DNA of 28,537 nt from CAZFYZ01 sp964523735. Its GTDB lineage: Bacteria > Armatimonadota > UBA5829. The stretch spans positions 1-28,537 of the forward strand of contig CAZFYZ010000039.1 of NCBI GenBank assembly GCA_964523735.1, read 5' to 3'. Shown in pieces: positions 8,673 through 15,108 of this stretch (positions are counted from its first letter, which is position 1; each line of letters starts with the position of its first letter). The notes beneath the pieces are model-generated. The model saw only the letters and a list, made by a program, of their open reading frames with translations. It was not told the origin of the DNA and did no database searches. The translations under genes were made by a program, and so were the position numbers.

Positions 8673-8823
8673 GGCGCTGGCTCCTGAACCTCGGAAGTCT
8701 GATGGAAACCTTGTACCCACAGGCCTCAGGCGCAAAACCGCTTCTCACCTCGGTAAGCGCACAGGAATCGACCATACGCGCCGCGAACTAGCAGGTAGCA
8801 AACTCTTGGGCAAGGAGCCTGCC

Positions 8824-10797
8824 ATGCGGAACATCGCCATTCTGCTTCTGCTATTCATCGCTGTTGTCTCTCTCGGACTCGCCGCCTCCGCCGAAGGACT
8901 TATCACCGTGGATCCGAATACCCCGGGCGCACGCGAGGCCGAGGAGAAACCCGAGCCGGACGGAGATATTGACGCGCGTCTCGACCAGAAGATCAGCTAT
9001 GAGGCAAGACGCCTCACTGCATCCACAGTAGTCGCCGATCTCGCGGAGAAGACCGGCATCACCCTCAAAGCCGGCCAGAACAACAAGGACTGGCAATCTC
9101 GCGACACGAAGATGGTGATCTTTGCCAAGGATGTGCCGTTGAAGGACTTGATGACCTCGATGGCACGGGCAACCAAGTTCAAGTGGTCTCGTGAGAAGGT
9201 GGACGACCAGTTCGTCTACCGCTTCTATATGCCCAGGCGCACGCAGACCGAGGCAGACGAGCGGGTACAGCGAGAGGCCGAGGAGAAAGAGCGCAAGCAG
9301 GCACAGAAGCGGCTGAGCGCGATCGAGGCCTATACGAACACGGCCAATCTGTCCCCCCAGGACATGGAGAAGCTCAAGAAAGACAATCCTTTCCTTTACG
9401 CCGTGGCCAAGGCCGGTGTCGCCAGCCCGCTAGGGCAGTTTCTGACAGCCTGCCCCTCGGCCGAGGAGGCCCTGGCCACTGGCAGCAAGGCGGATCTCTC
9501 CGCATCGACGCTCTCGGCCGCCGGACAGCAAGGCATGCTGCACGCTATGCAGGCGATGTGGAAGATGGAAAACACCATGGGGCGGATGGACCGGCCATTC
9601 CCCGATGAGATGGCCAACAACATCGGACAAGCCAGCATCAGGATCAATTCTCACATGGATGACATACGCGGCATGCCGGGTATGGACATGATGCTCGGCG
9701 CGATCGAGTTCCGCTGCGGCGAAAGGCGCATGGACATCCCTCTTATCGACCCCCAGAGCGACTTCGCCAAGATCATTGGTAAGGCCCTCGTCAAGAGCCA
9801 GGACGAAGGCGTCTCTATGGAAGACGCAATGCGCGAGTCCCAGTCCGAGATAATGAAGGCTATGACCGCCGGCTTGAAGGCTGACGCAGGAGAGGAACTG
9901 ACGGAGCACCCGGACGAGCCCGACCTGCACAAGAAGATCACGTTCAGCCCGAAGTACGATGAGTTCACTGGCGAGATGCTGGCGGTGCAGGCGGCACTCG
10001 CGAAGCAGGCTGAGGTGACGGTTGTTGCGGATAGTTATGGGGCGTTCGAGTTGCCAACCAGGGAGTTTCCTGGGATAACTCAGCTCCCCACGGGTGAGGT
10101 AGAGCTCAAGGACCTCCTCGACAAGATCGCCGACAAGTTTGGCTGGAACTGGGAGAAACACGGCTCGGCGATAGAGTTCAGAGACCGAAAGTGGTATGAG
10201 AAGCGCGCGGCTATGATTCCTGAAGAGTGGCTGGAGGCCTGGAGAACCACCCTTGAAGAGACTGGCACGCTGGATATTGGTGACCTAGCTCACATCGCAT
10301 CGCTCACGCAGGAACAGACAATGGCCAACATTATGCCGGACGAGACCCTCCGTCGCTGCGGGATCCCGTGGTCGTTCTACTCAGCGAGGGACGCGCTCCG
10401 GCTGTATGCGACACTAGACCAGTCCCAGCAATCCGCCCTCTTCAGCGAGACCGGCCTTGACCTCAAGCTGCTGACGGCCGAACAGTGGATGATGGCGGAG
10501 AAGCTCATCACGTCCAGGAATGCAAGCATTCTCACGAACCCCGACGCAAGGCTCGTGATCACGGGTACCCGCAAGCCGGTGGAGAAGATATTCGAGTATA
10601 CATTCTCGATCCCCACGGACGACGAGTCGGGCTCCATTAAGTGGTCGTTTACGACCCCAGGCTACCAGCCCGCACCTCCAAAGCCCGAGCCCAAACCCGA
10701 GGCCACTATGGAAGAGGACGAGAAGAGTCCTGCCGCCGTTGAGGACGAGAAAGGGCCTGAGGACGAAGAAGAGCCTGAGGGCGAGACTGAGTATTGA
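8824..10797 (+). CDS. Secreted protein of unknown function with two STN-like segments
   Basis: The protein has 657 residues. A signal peptide is clear (MRNIAILLLLFIAVVSLGLA, cleavage after about residue 23). Residues about 50-120 (ARRLTASTVVADLAEKTGIT, later VPLKDLMTSM) resemble the secretin/TonB short N-terminal (STN) fold. A second similar segment lies near residues 385-450 (VELKDLLDKIADKFGWNW). Between them is a long helical region with charged stretches, and the C-terminus is a proline- and glutamate-rich tail. The frame is open upstream to 8533, but AAGGAG seven bases before the ATG at 8824 and the signal peptide fix the start. The stop overlaps the start of the isomerase gene. No enzyme motif is recognised; a role in the cell envelope is an inference. 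Confidence 0.8.
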   Translation: MRNIAILLLLFIAVVSLGLAASAEGLITVDPNTPGAREAEEKPEPDGDIDARLDQKISYEARRLTASTVVADLAEKTGITLKAGQNNKDWQSRDTKMVIFAKDVPLKDLMTSMARATKFKWSREKVDDQFVYRFYMPRRTQTEADERVQREAEEKERKQAQKRLSAIEAYTNTANLSPQDMEKLKKDNPFLYAVAKAGVASPLGQFLTACPSAEEALATGSKADLSASTLSAAGQQGMLHAMQAMWKMENTMGRMDRPFPDEMANNIGQASIRINSHMDDIRGMPGMDMMLGAIEFRCGERRMDIPLIDPQSDFAKIIGKALVKSQDEGVSMEDAMRESQSEIMKAMTAGLKADAGEELTEHPDEPDLHKKITFSPKYDEFTGEMLAVQAALAKQAEVTVVADSYGAFELPTREFPGITQLPTGEVELKDLLDKIADKFGWNWEKHGSAIEFRDRKWYEKRAAMIPEEWLEAWRTTLEETGTLDIGDLAHIASLTQEQTMANIMPDETLRRCGIPWSFYSARDALRLYATLDQSQQSALFSETGLDLKLLTAEQWMMAEKLITSRNASILTNPDARLVITGTRKPVEKIFEYTFSIPTDDESGSIKWSFTTPGYQPAPPKPEPKPEATMEEDEKSPAAVEDEKGPEDEEEPEGETEY

Positions 10798-11420
10798 GTG
10801 GCCACCCACACATTAGGGAACTGATGGACAGACTGCCTGAGCTGGCCTTTCTCGAAGCGCCTATCAGTCAGGTCGTGGAGGTCCTGTGCCGCTGCTACAG
10901 AGCCGGAGGCAAACTCCTGGTCTGCGGCAACGGCGGCAGCGCGGCAGACAGCGAGCACATAGTCGGGGAACTGATGAAGAGCTTTGTAATGCCTCGACCA
11001 CTGCCGCCGGATCACATCAAACGCCTCGCTGCTATAGACATCGGGCTTGCGGATCGACTCCAGCGGGGAATCCCTGCGATTTCGCTGTGTTCCCACACGG
11101 CTCTTCTGACGGCAATCGTCAATGATACGGACTCGTCCACAGTCTTCGCGCAGCAGGTCTACGTCCTGGGCAAACCAGGCGACGTAATCCTGGCTCTCAG
11201 CACATCGGGCAGCTCAGAGAACGTTGTCAACGCCGTAAAAGTCGCCCGCGCATTCGGGCTCACGAGCGTGGCGTTTACTGGCTCAAGACCATCCAGACTG
11301 GCGGACCTCGCGGACATCACGATAGCCGCACCTGCAGATGAGACCTACCGCGTGCAGGAGCATCACCTGCTGATCTACCACTGCATCTGTCTGGAGGTCG
11401 AGAAGGAGCTTTTTGCGTGA
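10794..11420 (+). CDS. SIS-domain phosphosugar isomerase, GmhA-like
   Basis: This 208-residue protein has a single SIS domain. Sugar-phosphate binding motifs are CGNGGSAADS (44-53) and LSTSGSSENV (around 135-145). The C-terminal ADETYRVQEHHLL contains the Asp, Gln and His positions used by sedoheptulose-7-phosphate isomerase, the first step to ADP-heptose for lipopolysaccharide. Compared with E. coli GmhA there is an insertion of about 30 residues around VMPRPLPPDHIKR. DiaA-type regulators share this fold, so the symbol is withheld. The TTG start overlaps the preceding TGA and gives the expected family length; an ATG at 10824 with AGGGA upstream is an alternative. No other heptose genes are nearby. 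Confidence 0.82.
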   Translation: MSGHPHIRELMDRLPELAFLEAPISQVVEVLCRCYRAGGKLLVCGNGGSAADSEHIVGELMKSFVMPRPLPPDHIKRLAAIDIGLADRLQRGIPAISLCSHTALLTAIVNDTDSSTVFAQQVYVLGKPGDVILALSTSGSSENVVNAVKVARAFGLTSVAFTGSRPSRLADLADITIAAPADETYRVQEHHLLIYHCICLEVEKELFA

Positions 11421-11452
11421 CTTGGCGGCGTTAGCAGCGACTGGGACTCATG

Positions 11453-12295
11453 CTACTGCGGCCACCTGCCGAGGAAAAGCACTGCGTAGTAGTAAACCAC
11501 CGGGCCGGTAAACAGCAGGCTGTCGACGCGGTCAAGGACGCCCCCGTGGCCAGGAATGATGTTGCCAAAATCCTTGATCGAGAGTTCGCGCTTGATCGCG
11601 GACTCGGACAGGTCACCAAGCTGAGACAGAATCCCGAAAATCGCGCCAAGGGCCAGTGCGTGCGCCTGGGGCAGCCTGATGATTGTGGCAATGATCACTG
11701 ACACAAGCACCGAGCTCACTATCCCGGCGACTGAGCCTTCCACAGTCTTGTTAGGGCTCAGCATCGGGGCAAGCTTCTTGCGCCCGTAGAACTTGCCGAT
11801 GAAGTATGCGCCCGTGTCGCAGGCCCAGGTGCACAGCAGCGCGTAGGTAACCAGACACGCTCCCTTGGTGGTCGTGAAGCCAGCCACCGTAACATCACCC
11901 GTCATCCCCCTCAGAACGACCAGGTGCGAGATCAGCCACCCAACGTAGATCGCGCCGAAGACGGTCACACCCACGTTCAGCAGTGGCGCACGGCGGGTTC
12001 GGAACAGCTCGTGAAGAAAGGAGAGTATGAGACAGAGGGTGAGAACCGCAGGGAAGATGGCTCCAATCGTCGTACGCTCGTAGGTGCGCATGGACACCAC
12101 GAACATGACCACAGCCAGCAGGCCCGCCCACTCAACCGGCCGCATACCGATCTTGCGGACTCCCTTGTAGAACTCCATTGCCCCGACGACGGAGAAAACC
12201 CCGACCACAACAGCGAACGGAAGCCCGCCCGGCCAGAAGACCGCGACCAGCACCAGGGGCGCAAGAACAAAGCCGGCAAGTAGGCGTGTCAGCAT
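11453..12295 (-). CDS. cdsA: Phosphatidate cytidylyltransferase CdsA
   Basis: This is an integral membrane enzyme of 280 residues that makes CDP-diacylglycerol from phosphatidate and CTP, the entry to acidic phospholipids. About eight helices are visible. The family signature is near the C-terminus: SAIKRELSIKDFGNIIPGHG followed by GVLDRVDS, with the metal-binding Asp. The ATG at 12295 has GGAG five bases upstream. The frame extends to 12424, but the added residues look non-coding. The gene is convergent with the isomerase (32 bases between stops). In many bacteria cdsA follows uppS and precedes dxr; neither neighbour is here. Confidence 0.93.
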   Translation of the reverse strand: MLTRLLAGFVLAPLVLVAVFWPGGLPFAVVVGVFSVVGAMEFYKGVRKIGMRPVEWAGLLAVVMFVVSMRTYERTTIGAIFPAVLTLCLILSFLHELFRTRRAPLLNVGVTVFGAIYVGWLISHLVVLRGMTGDVTVAGFTTTKGACLVTYALLCTWACDTGAYFIGKFYGRKKLAPMLSPNKTVEGSVAGIVSSVLVSVIIATIIRLPQAHALALGAIFGILSQLGDLSESAIKRELSIKDFGNIIPGHGGVLDRVDSLLFTGPVVYYYAVLFLGRWPQ

Positions 12296-12402
12296 GGAGA
12301 CTCCGAAGCATTCAATGCGTTTTGCACCGGCATTATAGCACCGAGCAGGCCGAGGCTGCAACAGATTAGGTTGCGTGCAGAAACCTGCCAAGGACGAGGA
12401 CG

Positions 12403-12438
12403 AACAAAAGGCCCACCGGGCCAACCCGGACGGGCCTT
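12403..12438 (-). terminator. Strong rho-independent terminator downstream of the tRNA-Ser fragment
   Basis: AAGGCCC (12408-12414) pairs with GGGCCTT (12432-12438), and inside it CCGGG (12416-12420) pairs with CCCGG (12425-12429). On the minus strand the hairpin is followed by TTTTGTT. It lies about 25 bases past the 3' end of the truncated tRNA-Ser copy, where a tRNA terminator would be expected, and insulates cdsA from upstream transcription. Confidence 0.75.
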
Positions 12439-12459
12439 GATTCTGCCTATTTCACGCAC

Positions 12460-12521
12460 AATCAGTGGCGGAGAGGGTGGGATTCGAACCCACAATACCC
12501 AGAGGTATAACGGTTTTCGAG
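12460..12521 (-). pseudogene. 3' half of a tRNA-Ser gene (truncated copy, candidate att site)
   Basis: This 62-base block matches 14729-14790 of the intact tRNA-Ser(CGA) gene at 60 positions. The copy runs from the anticodon loop (CTCGAAAACCG) through the variable arm, T-arm (GTGGGTTCGAATCCCAC) and acceptor CCTCTCCG to the encoded CCA and a few flanking bases. The D-arm and 5' acceptor half are absent, and the next bases show no resemblance, so it cannot form a tRNA. The two differences lie in or beside the variable arm. The break at the anticodon loop is a known crossover position for tyrosine integrases that use tRNA genes. Confidence 0.85.
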
Positions 12522-12558
12522 TGCGAATCCGAGCACCCGCTTGGTATCATTTGCCCTC

Positions 12559-12574
12559 GTTTTGAGCTCAAAAC
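12559..12574. repeat. 16-base perfect palindrome
   Basis: GTTTTGAGCTCAAAAC is a perfect palindrome 38 bases inside the left repeat copy. The first 14 bases recur at 14717-14730, directly beside the right repeat copy. Its placement near both element ends suggests a protein-binding or recombination site, though this is inferred from position only. Confidence 0.55.
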
Positions 12575-12710
12575 CGAACTACCTTTCACGGTAAGTATCG
12601 ATAGGAACGTTGAGTATCGGCCTGTGGAACGTGCTGCGTATACCACAGTAGCAGGTCGTATAGCCCCACAAGAGCTCCGGGTTCAGCCAAGGATCACGCC
12701 TCGCTCTGTC

Positions 12711-12730
12711 AAAACCCGGTACCGACCGGG
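12711..12730 (-). terminator. Terminator of the FGE-fold gene
   Basis: CCCGGT and ACCGGG (12715-12720 with 12725-12730) form a short stem with a four-base loop. It is followed on the minus strand by TTTT, about 68 bases after the stop of the gene at 12798. A second GC hairpin (GGGGC-TCC-GCCCC) adjoins it at 12728-12738. Confidence 0.55.
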
Positions 12731-12797
12731 GCTCCGCCCCCTGTACCCCCATCAGACGGCAAAACAGACATAGCGCATACGCCAATACCAGTGCCAA

Positions 12798-14327
12798 CTA
12801 GCGGGCAAGACGGAACCCGGAGTCGTCCCAGCCGAGGCTGTCCGGGGCGACGCGGCCGCGGTAAGCGCAGCGGCCGTAGTTGCCGGTGCTGCTCCAACAA
12901 CCGCCCCGCAGGACCCGAAGCTTGCCACTTGCAGGCCCCTGGGGATCGCTTGACGGGCTCTGTGAGTAGTAGATCCCCCAATACCAGTCCTTACACAACT
13001 CCCATACGTTGCCTGCCATGTCCTGACAACCCGATGGACTTCCGTAGTTTGAGTAACTTCCGACAGGGGCAGTCTGGGTACTCCCATAACCGCCCCCGGC
13101 GGGATTACTGTCCCAGTAGTTGTTGCAATACTCATCGTTCCACGTGCCACCCCACGGATACACGTTAGGATGACTCCCAGTCCAGCGCGCAGCCCTCTCC
13201 CACTGGGCTTCGGTCGGTAGATGACCACCGGCCCAAGCGCAGAAGGCTTCCGCTTCATAGTAGCTTACTCCCACAACAGGGTGGTTGTCTGTCTGCGTGA
13301 ACGGGCCCGCTCCAAAGTCCTGGACGGCATCCCAGTAGCCAGGCTGAGTGCGGCTGTTGTTGACCCTCCAACTCCAGCCGTCGCTCGACCAATACGCCGG
13401 GTTCGAATAACCACCCGCGTTCACGAATGCTCGGTACTCACCACGGGTTACCTCATACTTGCCGATGTAATACGCTGAGAGATACACGGAGTGCTGCGGT
13501 TTCTCACCGACGCAGGCGCCTACTTGGTCGTAGTAGAGATCGTTGCCCACACCCGAGTTACCCATCAGGAAACTCCCGGCCGGGATGTAGACCATCTCGC
13601 CCGTGAAGTTCCACACAGGAGCAGCCGCGACGGTCTCAACGCTCGTTGCCAGAACCACACGCTGTTGGAAGTCCTGGTAGGTGGGATTCGTTGGGCCGGT
13701 CACCTGATGATGCAGCTTCACACAAGATACCACTCCGGAAGCCGCGATCCTCGCGCCATAGCCAGGTGACGTCACCCCCGGCGGCAGCACGACCCGCACA
13801 TGTGCGCCGCTGCCATCATCGACGTACATCGGTTCCGTATCGCCGGGAGCGCCCTGCATCACCCTGCCCTGTATGCGCACCAGGAGACCAATGTTATTGA
13901 GGCCGACCGCGCCCGAGATGCCGATCTGGCCCTTTCCAGTGGCAGAATCGTATTGCCAGTCCCAGCCGCCAACAGCCTTGTTGTTCATGAACAGTGGCTC
14001 GATGGTGCCCGCGCCGTTCGATGCGCACGAAGTCGCGGCAATGTAACGCTCGTTGTCCCCGTTGGTCTGAAGCGTGCCCTCCACATCGACCCTCACACCA
14101 ACCGTCAGACCGTGCGCGACCTTCTCCACCCTGATGCCGCAAGTCTGGTCGTCCTCCTCAACGTAGAAGAAGTCAGTGGAGGCATAAGTCACTACTTTGG
14201 CAGATAGACTCACCGACGAGTCGTTGGGCAGAAGTTTCGCATCAGCGATAGTAAGCCCATCAGCCAGTGTCGGTAACGCACAGCAAAGTAGCGCCGTTGC
14301 CCACAGTATCGCGTTTCTGGTTCTCAT
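12798..14327 (-). CDS. Secreted OB-like/FGE-sulfatase-fold (SUMF1-like) protein
   Basis: The protein has 509 residues. A signal peptide covers about residues 1-23. Residues 25-235 contain two OB-like beta-rich repeats (VSLSAKVVTYASTDFFYVEE and LLVRIQGRV with MYVDDGSGAHVRVV). Residues 243-509 form an FGE-sulfatase domain with the usual landmarks MVYIPAGSFLMG, HPVVGVSYYEAEAFCAWAGG, LPTEAQWERAAR, CQDMAGNVWEL and the terminal DSGFRLAR. Where true formylglycine-generating enzymes have two catalytic cysteines, this one reads GGCWSSTGNYGRCAYRGR, which does not match that pair, so it is probably not an FGE. Such domains often serve as binding or assembly modules outside the cytoplasm. The ATG has GGAGGAGAGGG directly upstream. 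It is the only sizeable gene inside the tRNA-flanked segment. Confidence 0.88.
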   Translation of the reverse strand: MRTRNAILWATALLCCALPTLADGLTIADAKLLPNDSSVSLSAKVVTYASTDFFYVEEDDQTCGIRVEKVAHGLTVGVRVDVEGTLQTNGDNERYIAATSCASNGAGTIEPLFMNNKAVGGWDWQYDSATGKGQIGISGAVGLNNIGLLVRIQGRVMQGAPGDTEPMYVDDGSGAHVRVVLPPGVTSPGYGARIAASGVVSCVKLHHQVTGPTNPTYQDFQQRVVLATSVETVAAAPVWNFTGEMVYIPAGSFLMGNSGVGNDLYYDQVGACVGEKPQHSVYLSAYYIGKYEVTRGEYRAFVNAGGYSNPAYWSSDGWSWRVNNSRTQPGYWDAVQDFGAGPFTQTDNHPVVGVSYYEAEAFCAWAGGHLPTEAQWERAARWTGSHPNVYPWGGTWNDEYCNNYWDSNPAGGGYGSTQTAPVGSYSNYGSPSGCQDMAGNVWELCKDWYWGIYYSQSPSSDPQGPASGKLRVLRGGCWSSTGNYGRCAYRGRVAPDSLGWDDSGFRLAR

Positions 14328-14369
14328 CCCTCTCCTCCGTCTCTCTCAAGCGCCCGGGCCACAGACGCG

Positions 14370-14423
14370 AAAAGCCCCCTCGCACACATACTGCTCAAGT
14401 GCAGCCTCGGATGCGACGGGGCT
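14370..14423 (-). promoter_or_regulatory. Terminator-like hairpin in the 5' leader of the FGE-fold gene
   Basis: On the minus strand AGCCCC and TCGCA (14423-14412, one unpaired base between) pair with TGCGA and GGGGCT (14384-14373) across a 27-base loop that itself can form CTGC/GCAG. TTTT follows. The hairpin begins about two bases after the predicted transcription start and ends about 43 bases before the ATG. It could stabilise the mRNA 5' end or act as an attenuator. No known riboswitch class is recognised. Confidence 0.45.
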
Positions 14424-14431
14424 CTAGCTGG

Positions 14432-14459
14432 AGTATATCACAGAATGGCTGAGTGTCAA
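14432..14459 (-). promoter_or_regulatory. Sigma70-type promoter for the FGE-fold gene
   Basis: On the minus strand TTGACA (14459-14454) is a perfect -35 and TATACT (14437-14432) a near-perfect -10, with a 16-base spacer. Transcription would start near 14425 and give a leader of about 98 bases. The cargo gene therefore has its own promoter rather than relying on the tRNA promoter. Confidence 0.65.
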
Positions 14460-14587
14460 GCCAGCCCTGACCTCTGGCTCTTACAGGCCGACAGGAACAT
14501 CGCGTCGAGAATCAGCGCGTGATAGTAATCTGCTACGTCGAGGAAGTCTTCGTGTTGGTCAGAGGGCGAGCTTTGCGGCGGTGTCAC
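14456..14587 (-). CDS. Possible 43-residue ORF or coding remnant
   Basis: A GTG-initiated frame reads MTPPQSSPSDQHEDF and continues to LDVADYYHALILDAMFLSAC before ending GLA. The amphipathic, ordinary-looking composition hints at a short gene or the surviving end of a longer one. No SD is obvious and the stop overlaps the -35 box of the next promoter. I do not recognise a family. Confidence 0.2.
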   Translation of the reverse strand: MTPPQSSPSDQHEDFLDVADYYHALILDAMFLSACKSQRSGLA

Positions 14588-14624
14588 TGCATCAGCCTGC
14601 AGAGAGGCTCAGAAAGCGGTGTTT

Positions 14625-14664
14625 CAACGTTCTAGGAGGCAGATGGAACGTTATTAGAACGTTG
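14625..14664. repeat. Inverted repeat with three AACGTT motifs
   Basis: CAACGTTCTA (14625-14634) and TAGAACGTTG (14655-14664) form a perfect 10-base inverted repeat 20 bases apart. A further GAACGTT lies between them at 14646-14652. GAACGTTG also occurs at 12605-12612 near the other end of the tRNA-flanked segment. The cluster resembles binding sites for a DNA-binding protein such as a recombinase or regulator. Confidence 0.5.
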
Positions 14665-14677
14665 GAGACAAGACAAT

Positions 14678-14704
14678 GGCCGGGCAGACTAAGCTGACCC
14701 GGCC
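14678..14704. terminator. Hairpin downstream of tRNA-Ser, probable terminator
   Basis: GGCCGGG (14678-14684) pairs with CCCGGCC (14698-14704) around 13 bases. It lies about 30 bases past the tRNA-Ser 3' end and is followed by ATTGTCTTGTC on the minus strand and TCGTTTCTG on the plus strand. The tract between it and the tRNA weakly resembles the tract beside the truncated copy. Confidence 0.5.
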
Positions 14705-14734
14705 TCGTTTCTGTCTGTTTTGAGCTCAAATCAG

Positions 14735-14822
14735 TGGCGGAGAGGGTGGGATTCGAACCCACGATACCCGGAGGTATAACGGTTTTCGAGACCGCCGCTT
14801 TCGACCACTCAGCCACCTCTCC
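14735..14822 (-). tRNA. tRNA-Ser(CGA)
   Basis: This is a class II tRNA of 88 bases including an encoded CCA. The acceptor GGAGAGG pairs with CCTCTCC and the discriminator is G. The anticodon arm GCGGT-CTCGAAA-ACCGT gives anticodon CGA (reads UCG). The variable arm TACC-TCCG-GGTA is long, as in serine tRNAs, and the T-arm is GTGGG-TTCGAAT-CCCAC. It is the last gene of a three-tRNA unit, and its 3' half recurs at 12460-12521. Confidence 0.96.
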
Positions 14823-14828
14823 GCGACA

Positions 14829-14881
14829 GTAACCCACGTGTTGGGGCAGGACTCGTAATCCCTCCCCAACGCGTGGGTTAC
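14829..14881. repeat. 18-base inverted repeat between tRNA-Arg(CCT) and tRNA-Ser
   Basis: GTAACCCACGTGTTGGGG (14829-14846) and 14864-14881 pair at 17 of 18 positions around a 17-base loop. The hairpin fills nearly the whole spacer between the two tRNA genes. It has no T-rich tail, so it is more likely an RNA-processing or REP-like structure than a terminator. Confidence 0.6.
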
Positions 14882-14883
14882 GT

Positions 14884-14959
14884 TGGTGCCCGATGAGGGA
14901 ATCGAACCCCCTACGCCCTCCTTAGGACGGAGGCGCTCTATCCAGTGAGCTAATCGGGC
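14884..14959 (-). tRNA. tRNA-Arg(CCT)
   Basis: It has 76 bases including an encoded CCA. The acceptor GCCCGAT pairs with ATCGGGC and the discriminator is A. The anticodon arm is CCTCC-GTCCTAA-GGAGG with anticodon CCT, reading AGG. The D-arm (TAGCTCACTGGATAGAGC) and T-arm (GGGGG-TTCGATT-CCCTC, one weak pair) are normal. Confidence 0.95.
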
Positions 14960-14960
14960 A

Positions 14961-14998
14961 AAAACTGACATCCCCCCAGATCTCAGACCTGGAGGGAT
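14961..14998 (-). terminator. Terminator-like hairpin after tRNA-Arg(GCG)
   Basis: ATCCC-CCCAG (14970-14980 region) pairs with CCTGG-AGGGAT (14988-14998). On the minus strand it is followed by GTCAGTTTTT, immediately before tRNA-Arg(CCT). It may cause partial termination or mark a processing point within the tRNA unit. Confidence 0.45.
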
Positions 14999-15007
14999 AG
15001 GTAGACT

Positions 15008-15083
15008 TGGTGCGCTTGGAGGGAATCGAACCCCCGACCTAATGGTCCGCAACCATTCGCTCTATCCCCTGAGCTACAAGCGC
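15008..15083 (-). tRNA. tRNA-Arg(GCG)
   Basis: It has 76 bases including an encoded CCA. The acceptor GCGCTTG pairs with CAAGCGC and the discriminator is A. The anticodon arm AATGG-TTGCGGA-CCATT gives anticodon GCG, reading CGC. Most bacteria read these arginine codons with an ACG anticodon edited to inosine, so a genomic G34 is less usual. It is the first gene of the tRNA unit, 26 bases downstream of the -10 box. Confidence 0.93.
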
Positions 15084-15108
15084 GCGACAGTCAGTTTCCT
15101 GCTCGAAA

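Larger units (their letters stand above)
12460..14790. mobile_element. Putative small integrative element or remnant in tRNA-Ser, no integrase
   Basis: The segment is bounded by a 62-base direct repeat, one copy within intact tRNA-Ser and the other its 3' half only. This is the arrangement expected when an element inserts into the 3' part of a tRNA gene and restores it. Inside are one secreted FGE-fold gene with its own promoter and terminator, a 43-codon ORF, TTTTGAGCTCAAA sequences close to both ends and several AACGTT motifs. There is no integrase, excisionase or replication gene. It could be a decayed element, a non-autonomous element moved in trans, or the result of tRNA duplication followed by truncation. 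Confidence 0.5.

Noticed and set aside
8533..8823. Upstream extension of the secreted STN-like protein
   Set aside because: The signal peptide and AAGGAG at 8824 mark the start; the extension is opposite the lysine-rich ORF and looks like its shadow.
9430..10161. Minus-strand ORF of 243 codons opposite the secreted protein
   Set aside because: It is His/Leu/Arg-rich with no SD or family motif, the usual antisense frame of a GC-rich gene.
12465..12773. Plus-strand ORF of 102 codons across the tRNA-Ser fragment
   Set aside because: It begins in the antisense of a tRNA sequence; AERVGFEPTIPRG-type reading is a well-known false ORF from tRNA-Ser genes.
12460..14790. Diversity-generating retroelement around the FGE-fold gene
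   Set aside because: No reverse transcriptase, accessory gene or adenine-rich template repeat is visible in the window, so it is kept only as a comparison.
14592..15052. Minus-strand ORFs of 81 and 108 codons over the tRNA genes
   Set aside because: They run through tRNA-Ser and tRNA-Arg sequence and are false translations of RNA genes.
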